Below are positions 30,279 through 39,107 of a stretch of DNA of 54,430 bases, in pieces. The stretch's first letter is position 1. Every line of letters begins with the position of its first letter. This DNA comes from Proteobacteria bacterium SG_bin9. Its GTDB lineage: Bacteria > Pseudomonadota > Alphaproteobacteria > Rhizobiales > Xanthobacteraceae. The stretch covers positions 1-54,430 of the forward strand of contig LWDM01000004.1 of assembly GCA_002083525.1 (NCBI GenBank). Direction: 5' to 3'. Under the pieces are notes generated by a model. That model was given only the letters and a program-made list of their open reading frames with translations, had not been told where the DNA came from and ran no database searches. Made by a program: the position numbers and the translations under genes.

Positions 30279-32720
30279 ATGACTGAACCTGCCCGGCAAC
30301 CGATCGCCGATTCTGCTGCTGCTGCGCCTGCCGAATACGGCGCGGAATCGATCCGGGTGCTGAAGGGGCTTGATGCGGTTCGCAAGCGTCCCGGCATGTA
30401 CATCGGCGACACCGACGACGGCTCGGGTCTCCATCACATGGTTTACGAAGTCGTCGACAACGCGATCGACGAAGCGCTTGCCGGCCACGCCAGCGCCGTG
30501 ACGGTCGTCCTCAACGCCGACGGCTCGGTGACCGTGCGCGACGACGGCCGCGGCATTCCGACCGACATTCACAAGGGCGAGGGCGTCTCCGCGGCCGAGG
30601 TCATCATGACCCAGCTGCACGCCGGCGGTAAGTTCGACCAGAACTCCTACAAGGTCTCCGGCGGTCTGCACGGCGTCGGCGTGTCGGTCGTCAACGCGCT
30701 TTCGACCAAGCTGCAGCTGCGCATCTGGCGCGACGGCAAGGAGCACTACATCGAGTTCGCCCATGGCGACGCGGTGGCGCCGCTGAAGGTCGTCGGCGAC
30801 GCCAACGGCAAGCGCGGCACCGAAGTGACGTTCTTCGCCTCTCCCGGCACCTTCACCAACATCGAGTTCGATTTTGCGACGCTGGAGCATCGCCTGCGCG
30901 AGCTCGCCTTCCTCAATTCCGGCGTGCACATCGTGCTGTCCGACATGCGTCACGCGGTCGAGAAGCGCGAGGAGATGCGCTACGAGGGCGGCATCGAAGC
31001 GTTCGTGAAGTATCTCGACCGCAACAAGAAGCCCGTGGTCGGCGATGCCATCGTCGTGCGCGCCGAGCAGAACGGCATCTCCGTCGAAGCGGCACTGTGG
31101 TGGAACGACAGCTACCACGAAAACGTGCTCTGCTTCACCAACAACATTCCCCAGCGCGACGGCGGCACGCATTTGGCCGGCTTCCGCGGCGCGTTGACGC
31201 GTCAGGTGACCGGCTACGCCGACATCATGGCGAAAAAGGAAAAGATCGCGCTCACCGGCGACGACTGCCGCGAAGGTCTCACCGCGGTTCTGTCCGTGAA
31301 GGTGCCCGACCCGAAATTCTCGTCGCAGACGAAAGACAAGCTCGTCTCGTCGGAAGTCCGTCCCGTGGTCGAGAACGTGCTCAACGAAGCGCTGCAGGCG
31401 TGGTTCGAAGAGCATCCGACCGAAGCCAAGATCATCGTCGGCAAGGTGGTGGAAGCCGCAGCCGCGCGCGAAGCCGCCCGCAAGGCGCGCGAGCTCACTC
31501 GCCGCAAGGGCGCGCTCGATATCGCTTCCCTCCCCGGCAAGCTCGCGGATTGCCAGGAGCGCGATCCGGCAAAATCCGAACTCTTCATCGTCGAGGGTGA
31601 CTCGGCCGGCGGCTCCGCCAAGCAGGGCCGCAATCGCGAATTCCAGGCGGTGCTGCCGCTGCGCGGCAAGATCCTCAACGTCGAGCGCGCACGCTTCGAC
31701 AAGATGCTGTCGTCCGAGCAGATCGGCACGCTGATCACCGCGCTCGGAACCGGCATCGGCCGCGAGGACTTCGACCTCGGCAAGCTGCGCTACCACAAGA
31801 TCATCGTGATGACGGACGCCGACGTCGACGGCGCGCACATCCGCACGCTGCTGCTGACGTTCTTCTTCCGCCAAATGCCCTCGCTGATCGACGGCGGGCA
31901 TCTCTATATCGCACAGCCGCCGCTCTACAAGGTGACGCGCGGCAAGTCCGAGCAGTACCTGAAGGACGAGCGCGCGCTGGAAGACTATCTGATCGACACC
32001 GGCCTCGACGACTGCGTGCTCAAGGTCGCGTCGGGCGAGGATCGCTCCGGCCGTGATCTGCGCGCGCTGGTCGAGGATGCACGTGTCATCCGCAACACGC
32101 TGAATAATCTGCACAGCCGTTACAACCGCAGCGTTGTCGAACAGGCGGCAATCGCATGCGTGCTCACACCGAGCGTGACCGGCGACGTCGCCAAGGCCAA
32201 TGAAGCTGCGGCCTATATCGCGCGCCGGCTCGATTCGCTCGCCGACGAAGTCGAACGTGGCTGGACCGGCCGCTTCACCGAAGGCGAAGGCTTCACGTTC
32301 GAGCGCACCGTGCGCGGCGTCAAGGATGTTGCAATCATCGATGATGCGCTCCTCGGCTCGGCCGATGCGCGCAAGTTGGATGAGTTTGGCGCGCGGCTTC
32401 AGGAAGCCTATCTGCGCGCAGCGACCTTGCGCCGCAAGGACACGGAAATCGCCATCCACGGCCCGGTGTCGCTGTTCGACGCGGTGACCGACGGCGGCCG
32501 CAAGGGCGTGGCGCTGCAGCGCTACAAAGGCCTCGGCGAGATGAACCCGGAGCAGCTCTGGGAGACCACGCTCGACACCAACGTGCGCTCGCTGCTGCAG
32601 GTGAAGGTCAAGGAGGTCGACGAGGCCGACGACATCTTCACCAAGCTGATGGGCGACATCGTCGATCCACGCCGCGAGTTCATCCAGGACAACTCGCTCA
32701 GCGCCAACGTCGACGTCTAA
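30279..32720 (+). CDS. gyrB: DNA gyrase subunit B
   Basis: An 813-residue GyrB. The GHKL ATPase site has VVDNAIDEALAGHA, DDGRGIPTDIHKGEG and the lid GGLHGVGVSVVNALS; the transducer domain follows; the TOPRIM domain contains EGDSAGGSAKQGRNREFQAV, then PLRGKILNVE and the metal-binding DADVDG; the C-terminal tail includes RYKGLGEMNPEQLWETT. It hydrolyses ATP to drive negative supercoiling with GyrA. The region between TOPRIM and tail (residues about 590-720) is in the length range for alphaproteobacteria. The stop is followed after ten bases by a palindromic repeat, listed separately. Confidence 0.98.
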   Translation: MTEPARQPIADSAAAAPAEYGAESIRVLKGLDAVRKRPGMYIGDTDDGSGLHHMVYEVVDNAIDEALAGHASAVTVVLNADGSVTVRDDGRGIPTDIHKGEGVSAAEVIMTQLHAGGKFDQNSYKVSGGLHGVGVSVVNALSTKLQLRIWRDGKEHYIEFAHGDAVAPLKVVGDANGKRGTEVTFFASPGTFTNIEFDFATLEHRLRELAFLNSGVHIVLSDMRHAVEKREEMRYEGGIEAFVKYLDRNKKPVVGDAIVVRAEQNGISVEAALWWNDSYHENVLCFTNNIPQRDGGTHLAGFRGALTRQVTGYADIMAKKEKIALTGDDCREGLTAVLSVKVPDPKFSSQTKDKLVSSEVRPVVENVLNEALQAWFEEHPTEAKIIVGKVVEAAAAREAARKARELTRRKGALDIASLPGKLADCQERDPAKSELFIVEGDSAGGSAKQGRNREFQAVLPLRGKILNVERARFDKMLSSEQIGTLITALGTGIGREDFDLGKLRYHKIIVMTDADVDGAHIRTLLLTFFFRQMPSLIDGGHLYIAQPPLYKVTRGKSEQYLKDERALEDYLIDTGLDDCVLKVASGEDRSGRDLRALVEDARVIRNTLNNLHSRYNRSVVEQAAIACVLTPSVTGDVAKANEAAAYIARRLDSLADEVERGWTGRFTEGEGFTFERTVRGVKDVAIIDDALLGSADARKLDEFGARLQEAYLRAATLRRKDTEIAIHGPVSLFDAVTDGGRKGVALQRYKGLGEMNPEQLWETTLDTNVRSLLQVKVKEVDEADDIFTKLMGDIVDPRREFIQDNSLSANVDV

Positions 32721-32731
32721 CGCCCCCCATC

Positions 32732-32810
32732 GTCATTGCGAGCGAAGCGAAGCAATCCAGTCACGATCCGAAACTTGGATTGCTTCGTCGCTTGCGCTCC
32801 TCGCAATGAC
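32732..32810. repeat. REP-like palindromic repeat after gyrB
   Basis: GTCATTGCGAGCGAAGCGAA with the extension GCAATCCA (32732-32759) is mirrored by TGGATTGCTTCG and CGCTCCTCGCAATGAC at 32777-32810. The arms match almost fully, around a 17-base centre. The same style of sequence is widespread in intergenic regions of this bacterial group, from general knowledge. It may stabilise the 3' end of gyrB mRNA. Confidence 0.85.
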
Positions 32811-32815
32811 AGCAA

Positions 32816-33541
32816 CTAACGGCGGCGCGCGCCGCCGCCGCGCTTCTTGGGCGCGCGGTCCTTCGACGCCTCGTGCTGCAATTGCAGGAACATCGCCAGC
32901 GCCAAGCGATCGATCATTTCCTGCTCGTCGAGTTGCACCAGCTTCGGCTTGTTCAGCACCGCATTGATCAGCGTTCCGAATACCATCTGAAATGCAAAGC
33001 CGATGGTGCGCTCCTTGGCCGCGCGGCGTCCGCGGCCCATCAGCGGCAACAGCAGCGGCATCGAGCGCTCGACCAGCCCCGTTCCGGTTTCGCGCACCGT
33101 CACCCAGCGCGCCGGCTGCACGGCCTTGTACTGCATCGCCGCCCGCAGCACGCCTTCGTTCTTGCGGATGATCTCGGTCACCACCGACACAACGTGATAA
33201 CAGGCGGCCTCGAGGCTCGCATCGGCTTGCACATCGGCCGCAACCGCCGCTTCGATCTCCGACAGGCTCCGCTTCGACACCAGCGACATCAGCGCCGCGA
33301 AGAACGCATCCTTGCTTTCGAAGCGGCCGTAGAACGCACCGACCGTGACGCCGACGCGCGCGCACAACTCGTCGATCGGCAGTTCATCGAAGGCGCAATC
33401 GCGCAGCAGTTCCGCGCCCGCGTCCAGCAGCGCGACGGTCGTTTCCTGGCTACGGCGCTGACGTGTCGGGAGAATTCCCGGTAAATCCTGGATCAGCGGC
33501 CAGCCGGCGACTTCGGGTGCTTCGGTCAAACGACCTCCCAT
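32816..33541 (-). CDS. TetR-family regulator of the ferredoxin-P450 genes
   Basis: A 241-residue repressor. About 30 N-terminal residues precede the helix-turn-helix (residues ~35-80; ALLDAGAELLRDCAFDELPI, DELCARVGVTVGAFYGRFES). The C-terminal helical domain is the ligand pocket and dimer face; the tail KDRAPKKRGGGARRR is strongly basic. It is divergent from the ferredoxin and P450 genes and its start is 17 bases from a 20-base perfect palindrome that overlaps both -10 elements, so it very likely represses itself and those genes. The inducer, probably a hydrophobic P450 substrate, is unknown. Confidence 0.88.
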   Translation of the reverse strand: MGGRLTEAPEVAGWPLIQDLPGILPTRQRRSQETTVALLDAGAELLRDCAFDELPIDELCARVGVTVGAFYGRFESKDAFFAALMSLVSKRSLSEIEAAVAADVQADASLEAACYHVVSVVTEIIRKNEGVLRAAMQYKAVQPARWVTVRETGTGLVERSMPLLLPLMGRGRRAAKERTIGFAFQMVFGTLINAVLNKPKLVQLDEQEMIDRLALAMFLQLQHEASKDRAPKKRGGGARRR

Positions 33542-33558
33542 TTAGGGTTGACGGCAAT

Positions 33559-33578
33559 ATTATAGTCATGACTATAAT
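33559..33578. promoter_or_regulatory. Perfect 20-base palindrome, probable TetR operator with divergent -10 elements
   Basis: ATTATAGTCATGACTATAAT is a perfect dyad. Its right half contains TATAAT (33573-33578) for the plus strand, with TTGACG at 33548-33553; its left half gives TATAAT on the minus strand for the tetR gene. Binding of a TetR dimer here would block both promoters at once. Confidence 0.82.
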
Positions 33579-33676
33579 TTGGAAACAATCAAAAGACCGC
33601 GTTCGACGCGGCAACAAACAGCCTGCACACCCGGCAACGATACCGGGTTATCGCGGGCCGACAGGGGAGGTTTGTG

Positions 33677-33886
33677 ATGCCGGGGAAAATCAGGCTGCGC
33701 GTCGATCCCGACAAGTGCCAGGGCCATAGCCGCTGCAAGTCGCTCGCGCCCGAGCTGTTCGATCTCGACGAATACGGCAATGCTCACGAGATCGGTGACG
33801 GCACCGTTCCGGATGCGCTTGTCGAGAAAGCCTATCTCGCCAAGTCGAACTGTCCCGAGCTCGCCATCGAGATCATCGAGGACTGA
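33677..33886 (+). CDS. Single-cluster 3Fe-4S-type ferredoxin
   Basis: A 69-residue ferredoxin. Cluster ligands follow the pattern C-x-x-H-x-x-C-(x)n-C-P: Cys14, His17, Cys20 (CQGHSRC) and Cys59-Pro60. Having His where four-iron ferredoxins have Cys is known from P450 redox partners in actinobacteria and Rhodopseudomonas and is linked to a 3Fe-4S cluster or altered potential. The ATG at 33677 is six bases after GGAGG; a GTG one codon upstream is less likely. It would pass electrons from a reductase (not in this window) to the P450 encoded 53 bases downstream. Confidence 0.92.
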   Translation: MPGKIRLRVDPDKCQGHSRCKSLAPELFDLDEYGNAHEIGDGTVPDALVEKAYLAKSNCPELAIEIIED

Positions 33887-33939
33887 GCCTTTCCTTCCTG
33901 CACGCTGCAACGTCACGCCCGCATCCGGAGGACGCTTCC

Positions 33940-35145
33940 ATGAATCAGCACACGCCCGCGCCGCCGCCGCCCGTCACCGACTGGCTCAACGATTTCGATC
34001 ATACCGACCCGCGCTGGACCGAGAATCCATTCCCGATCTGGGACGAGCTGCGCGACAAGTGCCCGGTGGCACATACCAAACGCTTCCTCGGCGTCTATCT
34101 GCCGGTGACGTACGAAGCGGTGAAGCAGATTTCCTACGACACCGAGCATTTTTCGTCGCGCCGCGTGGTGGTGCGCAATGTGCGCCCCGAACCGGTGATG
34201 CCGGCGCCGCCGATCACCTCCGATCCGCCGCATCACAAGCCGGCGAAGCAGTTGCTGCTGCCGCCGTTCACACCGGACGCGATGAAGAGGCTCGAACCGC
34301 GGGTGCGTGCGATCTGCAACGAGCTGATCGACGCGTTCATCAACGACGGCAAGTGCGACGCCGCCGCGCGCTACACCAAGCACATTCCGGTGCGCGCCAT
34401 CGCCCATATGCTCGGCATTCCCGAAAAGGACGGCGATCTCTTCATTCGCTGGATTCACCAGATCCTCGAGCTCGGCATTCACGACGATGCGGAGCTGATG
34501 AAGGCGGTGCACGAGATGAACGCGTACTTCGCCGAGCACATCGAGGCGCGCAAGAAGCATCCAACCGACGATCTCATCATGGATCTGATGAAGGCGAAGG
34601 GTCCGGATGGGCAGCCGCTCTCCGATCCCCACGTGCTCGGCTCGCTGCGCCTGCTGCTGATCGCCGGCATCGACACCACCTGGAGCGCGATCGGCTCGTC
34701 GATGTGGCATCTCGCCAAGACCCCGTCGGACCGCGAGCGATTGCTCAAGGAGCCCGAGTTGATGCCCTACGCCATCGAGGAGTTCCTGCGCGCGTACGCG
34801 CCTGTGACGATGGCGCGCGAGGTGATGAAGGAGACGACCGTCGCCGGATGCCCGGTAAAGCCCGGCAACATGGTGCTGCTGTCGTTCCCAGCCGCCAACC
34901 GCGACCCGGCCATGTTCCCGGATGCGGACAAGGTGATCATCGACCGCAAGGAGAACCGCCACGCCGCGTTCGGCCTCGGCATCCACCGCTGCGTCGGCTC
35001 GAACCTCGCGCGCATGGAAATGGTCGTTGCGCTGGAGGAATGGCTGAAGCGCATCCCGGATTTCCGTCTCGATCCGGCCGGCAAGGTCTCTTGGTCTGAG
35101 GGAACGGTGCGCGGACCGCGGCAACTGCCGCTGCTGTTCGGCTGA
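33940..35145 (+). CDS. Cytochrome P450 monooxygenase
   Basis: A 401-residue soluble bacterial P450. The I-helix oxygen-activation motif is AGIDTT (242-247), the ExxR pair lies in AIEEFLRAYAP, and the haem-binding loop is FGLGIHRCVGSNLAR with Cys351 as thiolate ligand. The B-C region and the sequence TSDPPHHKPAKQLLLPPF are typical of CYP families that hydroxylate terpenoids or aromatic acids. It forms a unit with the upstream ferredoxin, controlled by the divergent TetR protein. No ferredoxin reductase gene is nearby. The substrate is not determinable from the sequence. Confidence 0.95.
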   Translation: MNQHTPAPPPPVTDWLNDFDHTDPRWTENPFPIWDELRDKCPVAHTKRFLGVYLPVTYEAVKQISYDTEHFSSRRVVVRNVRPEPVMPAPPITSDPPHHKPAKQLLLPPFTPDAMKRLEPRVRAICNELIDAFINDGKCDAAARYTKHIPVRAIAHMLGIPEKDGDLFIRWIHQILELGIHDDAELMKAVHEMNAYFAEHIEARKKHPTDDLIMDLMKAKGPDGQPLSDPHVLGSLRLLLIAGIDTTWSAIGSSMWHLAKTPSDRERLLKEPELMPYAIEEFLRAYAPVTMAREVMKETTVAGCPVKPGNMVLLSFPAANRDPAMFPDADKVIIDRKENRHAAFGLGIHRCVGSNLARMEMVVALEEWLKRIPDFRLDPAGKVSWSEGTVRGPRQLPLLFG

Positions 35146-35303
35146 AGCACAACTCTGCCGCGCGGCGGACTGTCGCGCGGCCGTCATTTTTCCCGTCGCC
35201 TATGTTCCAAAGTCTATTCGGTTGCGCATTTCGCCGCCTGTGTTCCCGCCATATTCTGCGCTAGCATCCGTTCGCGATTGCGGACGCCAGCCATGGATAT
35301 GCA

Positions 35304-36710
35304 ATGAACCGACCCAAGACTGCGCCTGTCTCTGAGCGCGCCTCGACGTTCTTCAACGATCTCCTCAACACGCTGACCGAGCGCGGGCGCAGCCTGCTCT
35401 CCTGGGGCAACTCTGATACGCCGTTGACGCGCGTCCAGCTGATCGAGCTCGGCGAAACGCTGCTGTCGCGCCGGGGCGAAGCCACCGGCGTCGCACTGGC
35501 GCGGACGCTGCTCGAAGCCTACGCCAACGCCTCACGCGAGGATCGCCTCGCCTTTCTCGATGCCATGGCGGAGCAGTTCGGCCCCGACGAGGCCGAGCTG
35601 ACCAAGGCGATCGAAGCGGTGCGCAACGGCAACTTCAAGGCCAGCGCCGTCTCCCGCCTGCACAAGGCGGCCGAGCCGCGGCGGCAGGAACTGATCCGCC
35701 GTCTCAACCTCGCACCCGGCGGCACCGCATCGCTGGTGAAGATGCGCGAGGAGCTGCTTGCGGTGCTGCGCGAGCGTCCCCAATTGGCAGACACCGACGA
35801 CGACTTCGTGCATCTGTTCAGTTCGTGGTTCAACAGGGGTTTTCTCGTGCTCAGGCGCATCGATTGGACCACGCCGGCCAACATTCTTGAAAAGATCATC
35901 CGCTACGAGGCCGTGCACGCGATCGAGAACTGGGACGATCTGCGCAACCGCCTCGCGCCGCCGGACCGCCGTTGTTACGGTTTCTTCCATCCACAGCTCG
36001 TCGATGAACCGCTGATTTTCGTCGAGGTGGCGCTGACCCGCGACATTCCGCCGGCGATCGCGCCGCTGCTCGATCTCGACCGCAAGGCGATCGGTTCGGA
36101 CGAGGCCACAACTGCCGTGTTCTATTCGATCTCGAACACCCAGCGCGGGCTCGGCGGCATCTCGTTCGGCAATTTCCTGATCAAGCAGGTGGTCGAAGAC
36201 CTCAAGCGCGAGCTGCCGAACCTCTCGACCTTCGTCACGCTGTCGCCGGTGCCGGGCTTCGCTGGCTGGCTGAATGCCGAGCGCAAGAACGAAGCCTCGA
36301 CGCTCCTGGATTCGGATCAGCGCGCGACGCTGACGAACCTCGACGTCCCCGGCTGGGCCGACGATCCCGTACTCGCGGCGCGCGTCGAACCCGCACTGCT
36401 GTCCGCGGCTGCGGCCTATTTCCTCACCGCCCGCACCTCGCGCGGCGGCCTGATCGATCCGGTCGCCCGCTTCCACCTCGGCAACGGCGCGCGGCTGGAG
36501 CGGCTCAACTTCCTCGGCGATCGCTCCGAAAAAGGCCTGCAGCAGGCGCACGGGCTGATGGTCAACTACCTCTATGCCCTCGACAAGATCGAGAGCAACC
36601 ACGAGGCCTACGCCGAGAAGCGCGAGGTTGCGGCTTCGAGTGCCGTGCGCAAGCAGCTGATCGCGCGGCCACAGGCCGACGTCGTCCCGCTGGCGCCCGT
36701 CACGTCGTAG
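35304..36710 (+). CDS. Malonyl-CoA decarboxylase
   Basis: A 468-residue MCD of the MatA/human MLYCD type. The N-terminal helical domain runs to about 165; the catalytic GNAT-fold domain contains CYGFFHPQLVDEPLIFVEVA, FYSISNTQRGLGGISFGNFL with the conserved Ser, and the His-containing FHLGNGARLERLNFLGDRS. It converts malonyl-CoA to acetyl-CoA and CO2, used in malonate growth or to tune fatty-acid synthesis. No malonyl-CoA synthetase (matB) or malonate transporter is adjacent, so the gene stands alone here, which is unusual for rhizobial mat operons. The next gene starts 107 bases later on the same strand. Confidence 0.92.
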   Translation: MNRPKTAPVSERASTFFNDLLNTLTERGRSLLSWGNSDTPLTRVQLIELGETLLSRRGEATGVALARTLLEAYANASREDRLAFLDAMAEQFGPDEAELTKAIEAVRNGNFKASAVSRLHKAAEPRRQELIRRLNLAPGGTASLVKMREELLAVLRERPQLADTDDDFVHLFSSWFNRGFLVLRRIDWTTPANILEKIIRYEAVHAIENWDDLRNRLAPPDRRCYGFFHPQLVDEPLIFVEVALTRDIPPAIAPLLDLDRKAIGSDEATTAVFYSISNTQRGLGGISFGNFLIKQVVEDLKRELPNLSTFVTLSPVPGFAGWLNAERKNEASTLLDSDQRATLTNLDVPGWADDPVLAARVEPALLSAAAAYFLTARTSRGGLIDPVARFHLGNGARLERLNFLGDRSEKGLQQAHGLMVNYLYALDKIESNHEAYAEKREVAASSAVRKQLIARPQADVVPLAPVTS

Positions 36711-36817
36711 GCGCATTCGCCGCAGCACTGCTGCGCATAGAATTGTCTTGTCAAAATTCCGTCACGGCGATTAGGTCGCCGTGCGCTCCTTTTTGACGCG
36801 CGGCAATTCAGCAGATT

Positions 36818-39052
36818 TTGGAAGCCATCGATTTGTCAGGCGTATCATTTCGGCCCTCATCGCGGCCCGTGCTTCACCGGTTGTCGGCTTCAGAAGTCGG
36901 CGCGGATATCATCGCGGGCCTCCTCGCCAGCATTCTCACCATCGCCTTCGGCCTGTCCTATGCGGCGCTGATCTTCTCCGGGCCGCTGACGCCGCTGCTT
37001 GGCTCGGGCATCGCCACGACCTTCGTGGCGTCGGCCGTGATTGCGCTGGTGATCTCGCTCGGCTCGTCCTTCCGCTTCGCCGTCGGCGCCATCGACAGCT
37101 CAACCGCCGCGGTCGCCGGCATTCTCTCGGTGACGCTGGCCGAGCGGCTGCTCGCCATGCATCCGGACACGCCGCTGCTGGCGCCGATCCTGCTGACGCT
37201 GTCGGCGACGACCGCGCTCACCGGCATCCTGCTGTGCGTTTTCGGCATCGCCCGGATCGGCCGAGCCACCCGCTATGTGCCGTATCCGGTGATCGGCGGG
37301 TTTCTGGGAGCGACTGGCTGTCTCATCATCGTCGGCGCCCTGCGCGTCATGCGCGGCGACCTGCCCGGAACCGATCTTCTCGTCGTCTTCGCCACGCCGC
37401 ATGCGCTTGCGCAACTGGCCGCCGCAATCCTGACCGCGGCGGTCATCGCCATCGCGCTGTTCAAGCTGCGCCGGAGCATCGCGATCCCGATCGTGCTGAT
37501 CGGCGTAACCGTTCTTGCGCATCTCGTCCGTACCGCGTCCGGACTGTCACTCGCCGAGACGCAGGCACTCGGCTGGACGTTCCGGCCGCCGACGCCGAGC
37601 CCGCCGCATCTGCCGTGGGAGCTCGGCGAGATCAAGCATTACCCGTGGGACGCGCTTGTCACCCTGCTCGGTAACGTGTTCGCCGTGATCTTCGTCACCG
37701 CGATCACCACGCTCTTCAACACGACCGGCATCGAGGTCGAGACTCACAGGGAAGCCGACATCGATCGCGAGCTGACGACCGCTGGCGTCGCCAACCTGTT
37801 CGCCGGCGCGCTTGGCGGCTATGCGGGCTGCATTTCGCTGAGCCGCTCGATCCTCACCCATCGCGTCGGCGCACGCACGCGGCTCACCGGCCTGATCGTC
37901 GCCGTCACATCGGCTATCCTGGCGTTCGCCAATCCGGGCTTTCTCGCCTATGTGCCGAAGTTCGCACTCGCCGGCCTGCTGATCTACATGGGCGTCGACC
38001 AGTTGAAGCGCTGGATTATCGATTCCCGCCGGCGTCTCTCGGTCACCGACTATATCTCGCTGCTCGCGATCGTCGTGATCATCATGCAGTGGGGCTTCGT
38101 CGCCGGCGTCCTGATCGGAACCATCATCGGCTGCGCCACGTTTGCGCTCAGCGTCTCGCGTATCAACTCGATCAAGTACGGCTTCAGCGGCCTTGAATAT
38201 CGCAGCTCGCTCGATCGTTCGCGCGGCGACACGGACATTCTCGACCGGCACGGCGGCGAGATCCGCGGCCTCAACCTGCAAAGCTACCTGTTCTTCGGGT
38301 CGGCGAACCGGCTCTACCGACACGTCAAGGACCTGATCGCCCATCATCCGGAATGCCGCTTTCTCGTCTTCGACTTCTCGCTGGTGACCGGCGCGGATTC
38401 GTCAGCCGCGTACAGCTTCTCCCAGATCAAGCGGATTGCGAGCGAGCACCACGTCGAGATCATCCTCGTCGGCCTGTCGCGCAAGCTCGAGACATCGTTC
38501 CGCTCGAGCCAGTTCGTCGCCGGCGGCGTGCACGTGATGCCGGAACTCGATCACGCGCTGGAGCGGTGCGAGAACAAGGTGATCGAGAAGCACCGGCAGG
38601 ACGCGGACGAGGAAAGCAGCCTGCGCGACTGGTTCGAGGAAATTCTCGGCAGCGAGGATATGGCGAGCGAACTGATGGACCGCTGCCATCGTGTCGAGGC
38701 GGCCGCGGGCGATGTCATCGCGCAGAGCGGCGAGGAAGCCGACCGCATGCACTTCATCCTGAGCGGACGCGTCAACGTGCTCGTCCCGATCAACGACGAA
38801 CGGCGGACGCGGCTGCGCAGCCTCGGTCCCAAGACCACGATCGGCGAGATGGGGCTTCTGACCCAGCGCCCGCGCAGCGCCACCATCGAGGCGGAGACCG
38901 CAAGCGTCCTCTATGAACTGCCGGCGGCTGAATTTCAGACGATCATGGCCGACAGACCCGAATTGGCCCATAAACTCTTGATGTATTTCGTTTCCATCAT
39001 GGCCGAGCGTCTTGCCTTTTCAAATCGCACGGTCAGTGTATTGAGGCGCTAA
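36818..39052 (+). CDS. SulP-type anion transporter with STAS and cyclic-nucleotide-binding domains
   Basis: A 744-residue membrane protein. Residues about 25-440 are the SulP/SLC26 transport domain of 10-14 helices (e.g. ADIIAGLLASILTIAFGLSY); 475-590 is a STAS domain (FLVFDFSLVTGADSSAAYSF); 605-735 is a Crp-like cyclic-nucleotide-binding domain (EEADRMHFILSGRVNVLVPI, with the phosphate-cassette region reading GEMGLLTQRPRSATIEAET). Having a cNMP domain on the C terminus suggests transport gated by a second messenger or a remnant of one. The assigned start is a TTG; no ATG is near, and the real start may be up to 15 codons later. The substrate is probably sulfate, bicarbonate or another anion. 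Confidence 0.9.
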   Translation: MEAIDLSGVSFRPSSRPVLHRLSASEVGADIIAGLLASILTIAFGLSYAALIFSGPLTPLLGSGIATTFVASAVIALVISLGSSFRFAVGAIDSSTAAVAGILSVTLAERLLAMHPDTPLLAPILLTLSATTALTGILLCVFGIARIGRATRYVPYPVIGGFLGATGCLIIVGALRVMRGDLPGTDLLVVFATPHALAQLAAAILTAAVIAIALFKLRRSIAIPIVLIGVTVLAHLVRTASGLSLAETQALGWTFRPPTPSPPHLPWELGEIKHYPWDALVTLLGNVFAVIFVTAITTLFNTTGIEVETHREADIDRELTTAGVANLFAGALGGYAGCISLSRSILTHRVGARTRLTGLIVAVTSAILAFANPGFLAYVPKFALAGLLIYMGVDQLKRWIIDSRRRLSVTDYISLLAIVVIIMQWGFVAGVLIGTIIGCATFALSVSRINSIKYGFSGLEYRSSLDRSRGDTDILDRHGGEIRGLNLQSYLFFGSANRLYRHVKDLIAHHPECRFLVFDFSLVTGADSSAAYSFSQIKRIASEHHVEIILVGLSRKLETSFRSSQFVAGGVHVMPELDHALERCENKVIEKHRQDADEESSLRDWFEEILGSEDMASELMDRCHRVEAAAGDVIAQSGEEADRMHFILSGRVNVLVPINDERRTRLRSLGPKTTIGEMGLLTQRPRSATIEAETASVLYELPAAEFQTIMADRPELAHKLLMYFVSIMAERLAFSNRTVSVLRR

Positions 39053-39107
39053 GCCCTCCACCGCCGCTCCGGCCTGACGCAATCTAGCTGCCAACTGGGA
39101 GCCAACA

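Noticed and set aside
30210..32459. A 749-codon open frame antisense to gyrB
   Set aside because: It is a mirror of biased GC-rich codon use in gyrB; composition (Asp/Arg/His/Val-rich, no domain) and complete overlap with a certain gene argue against it.
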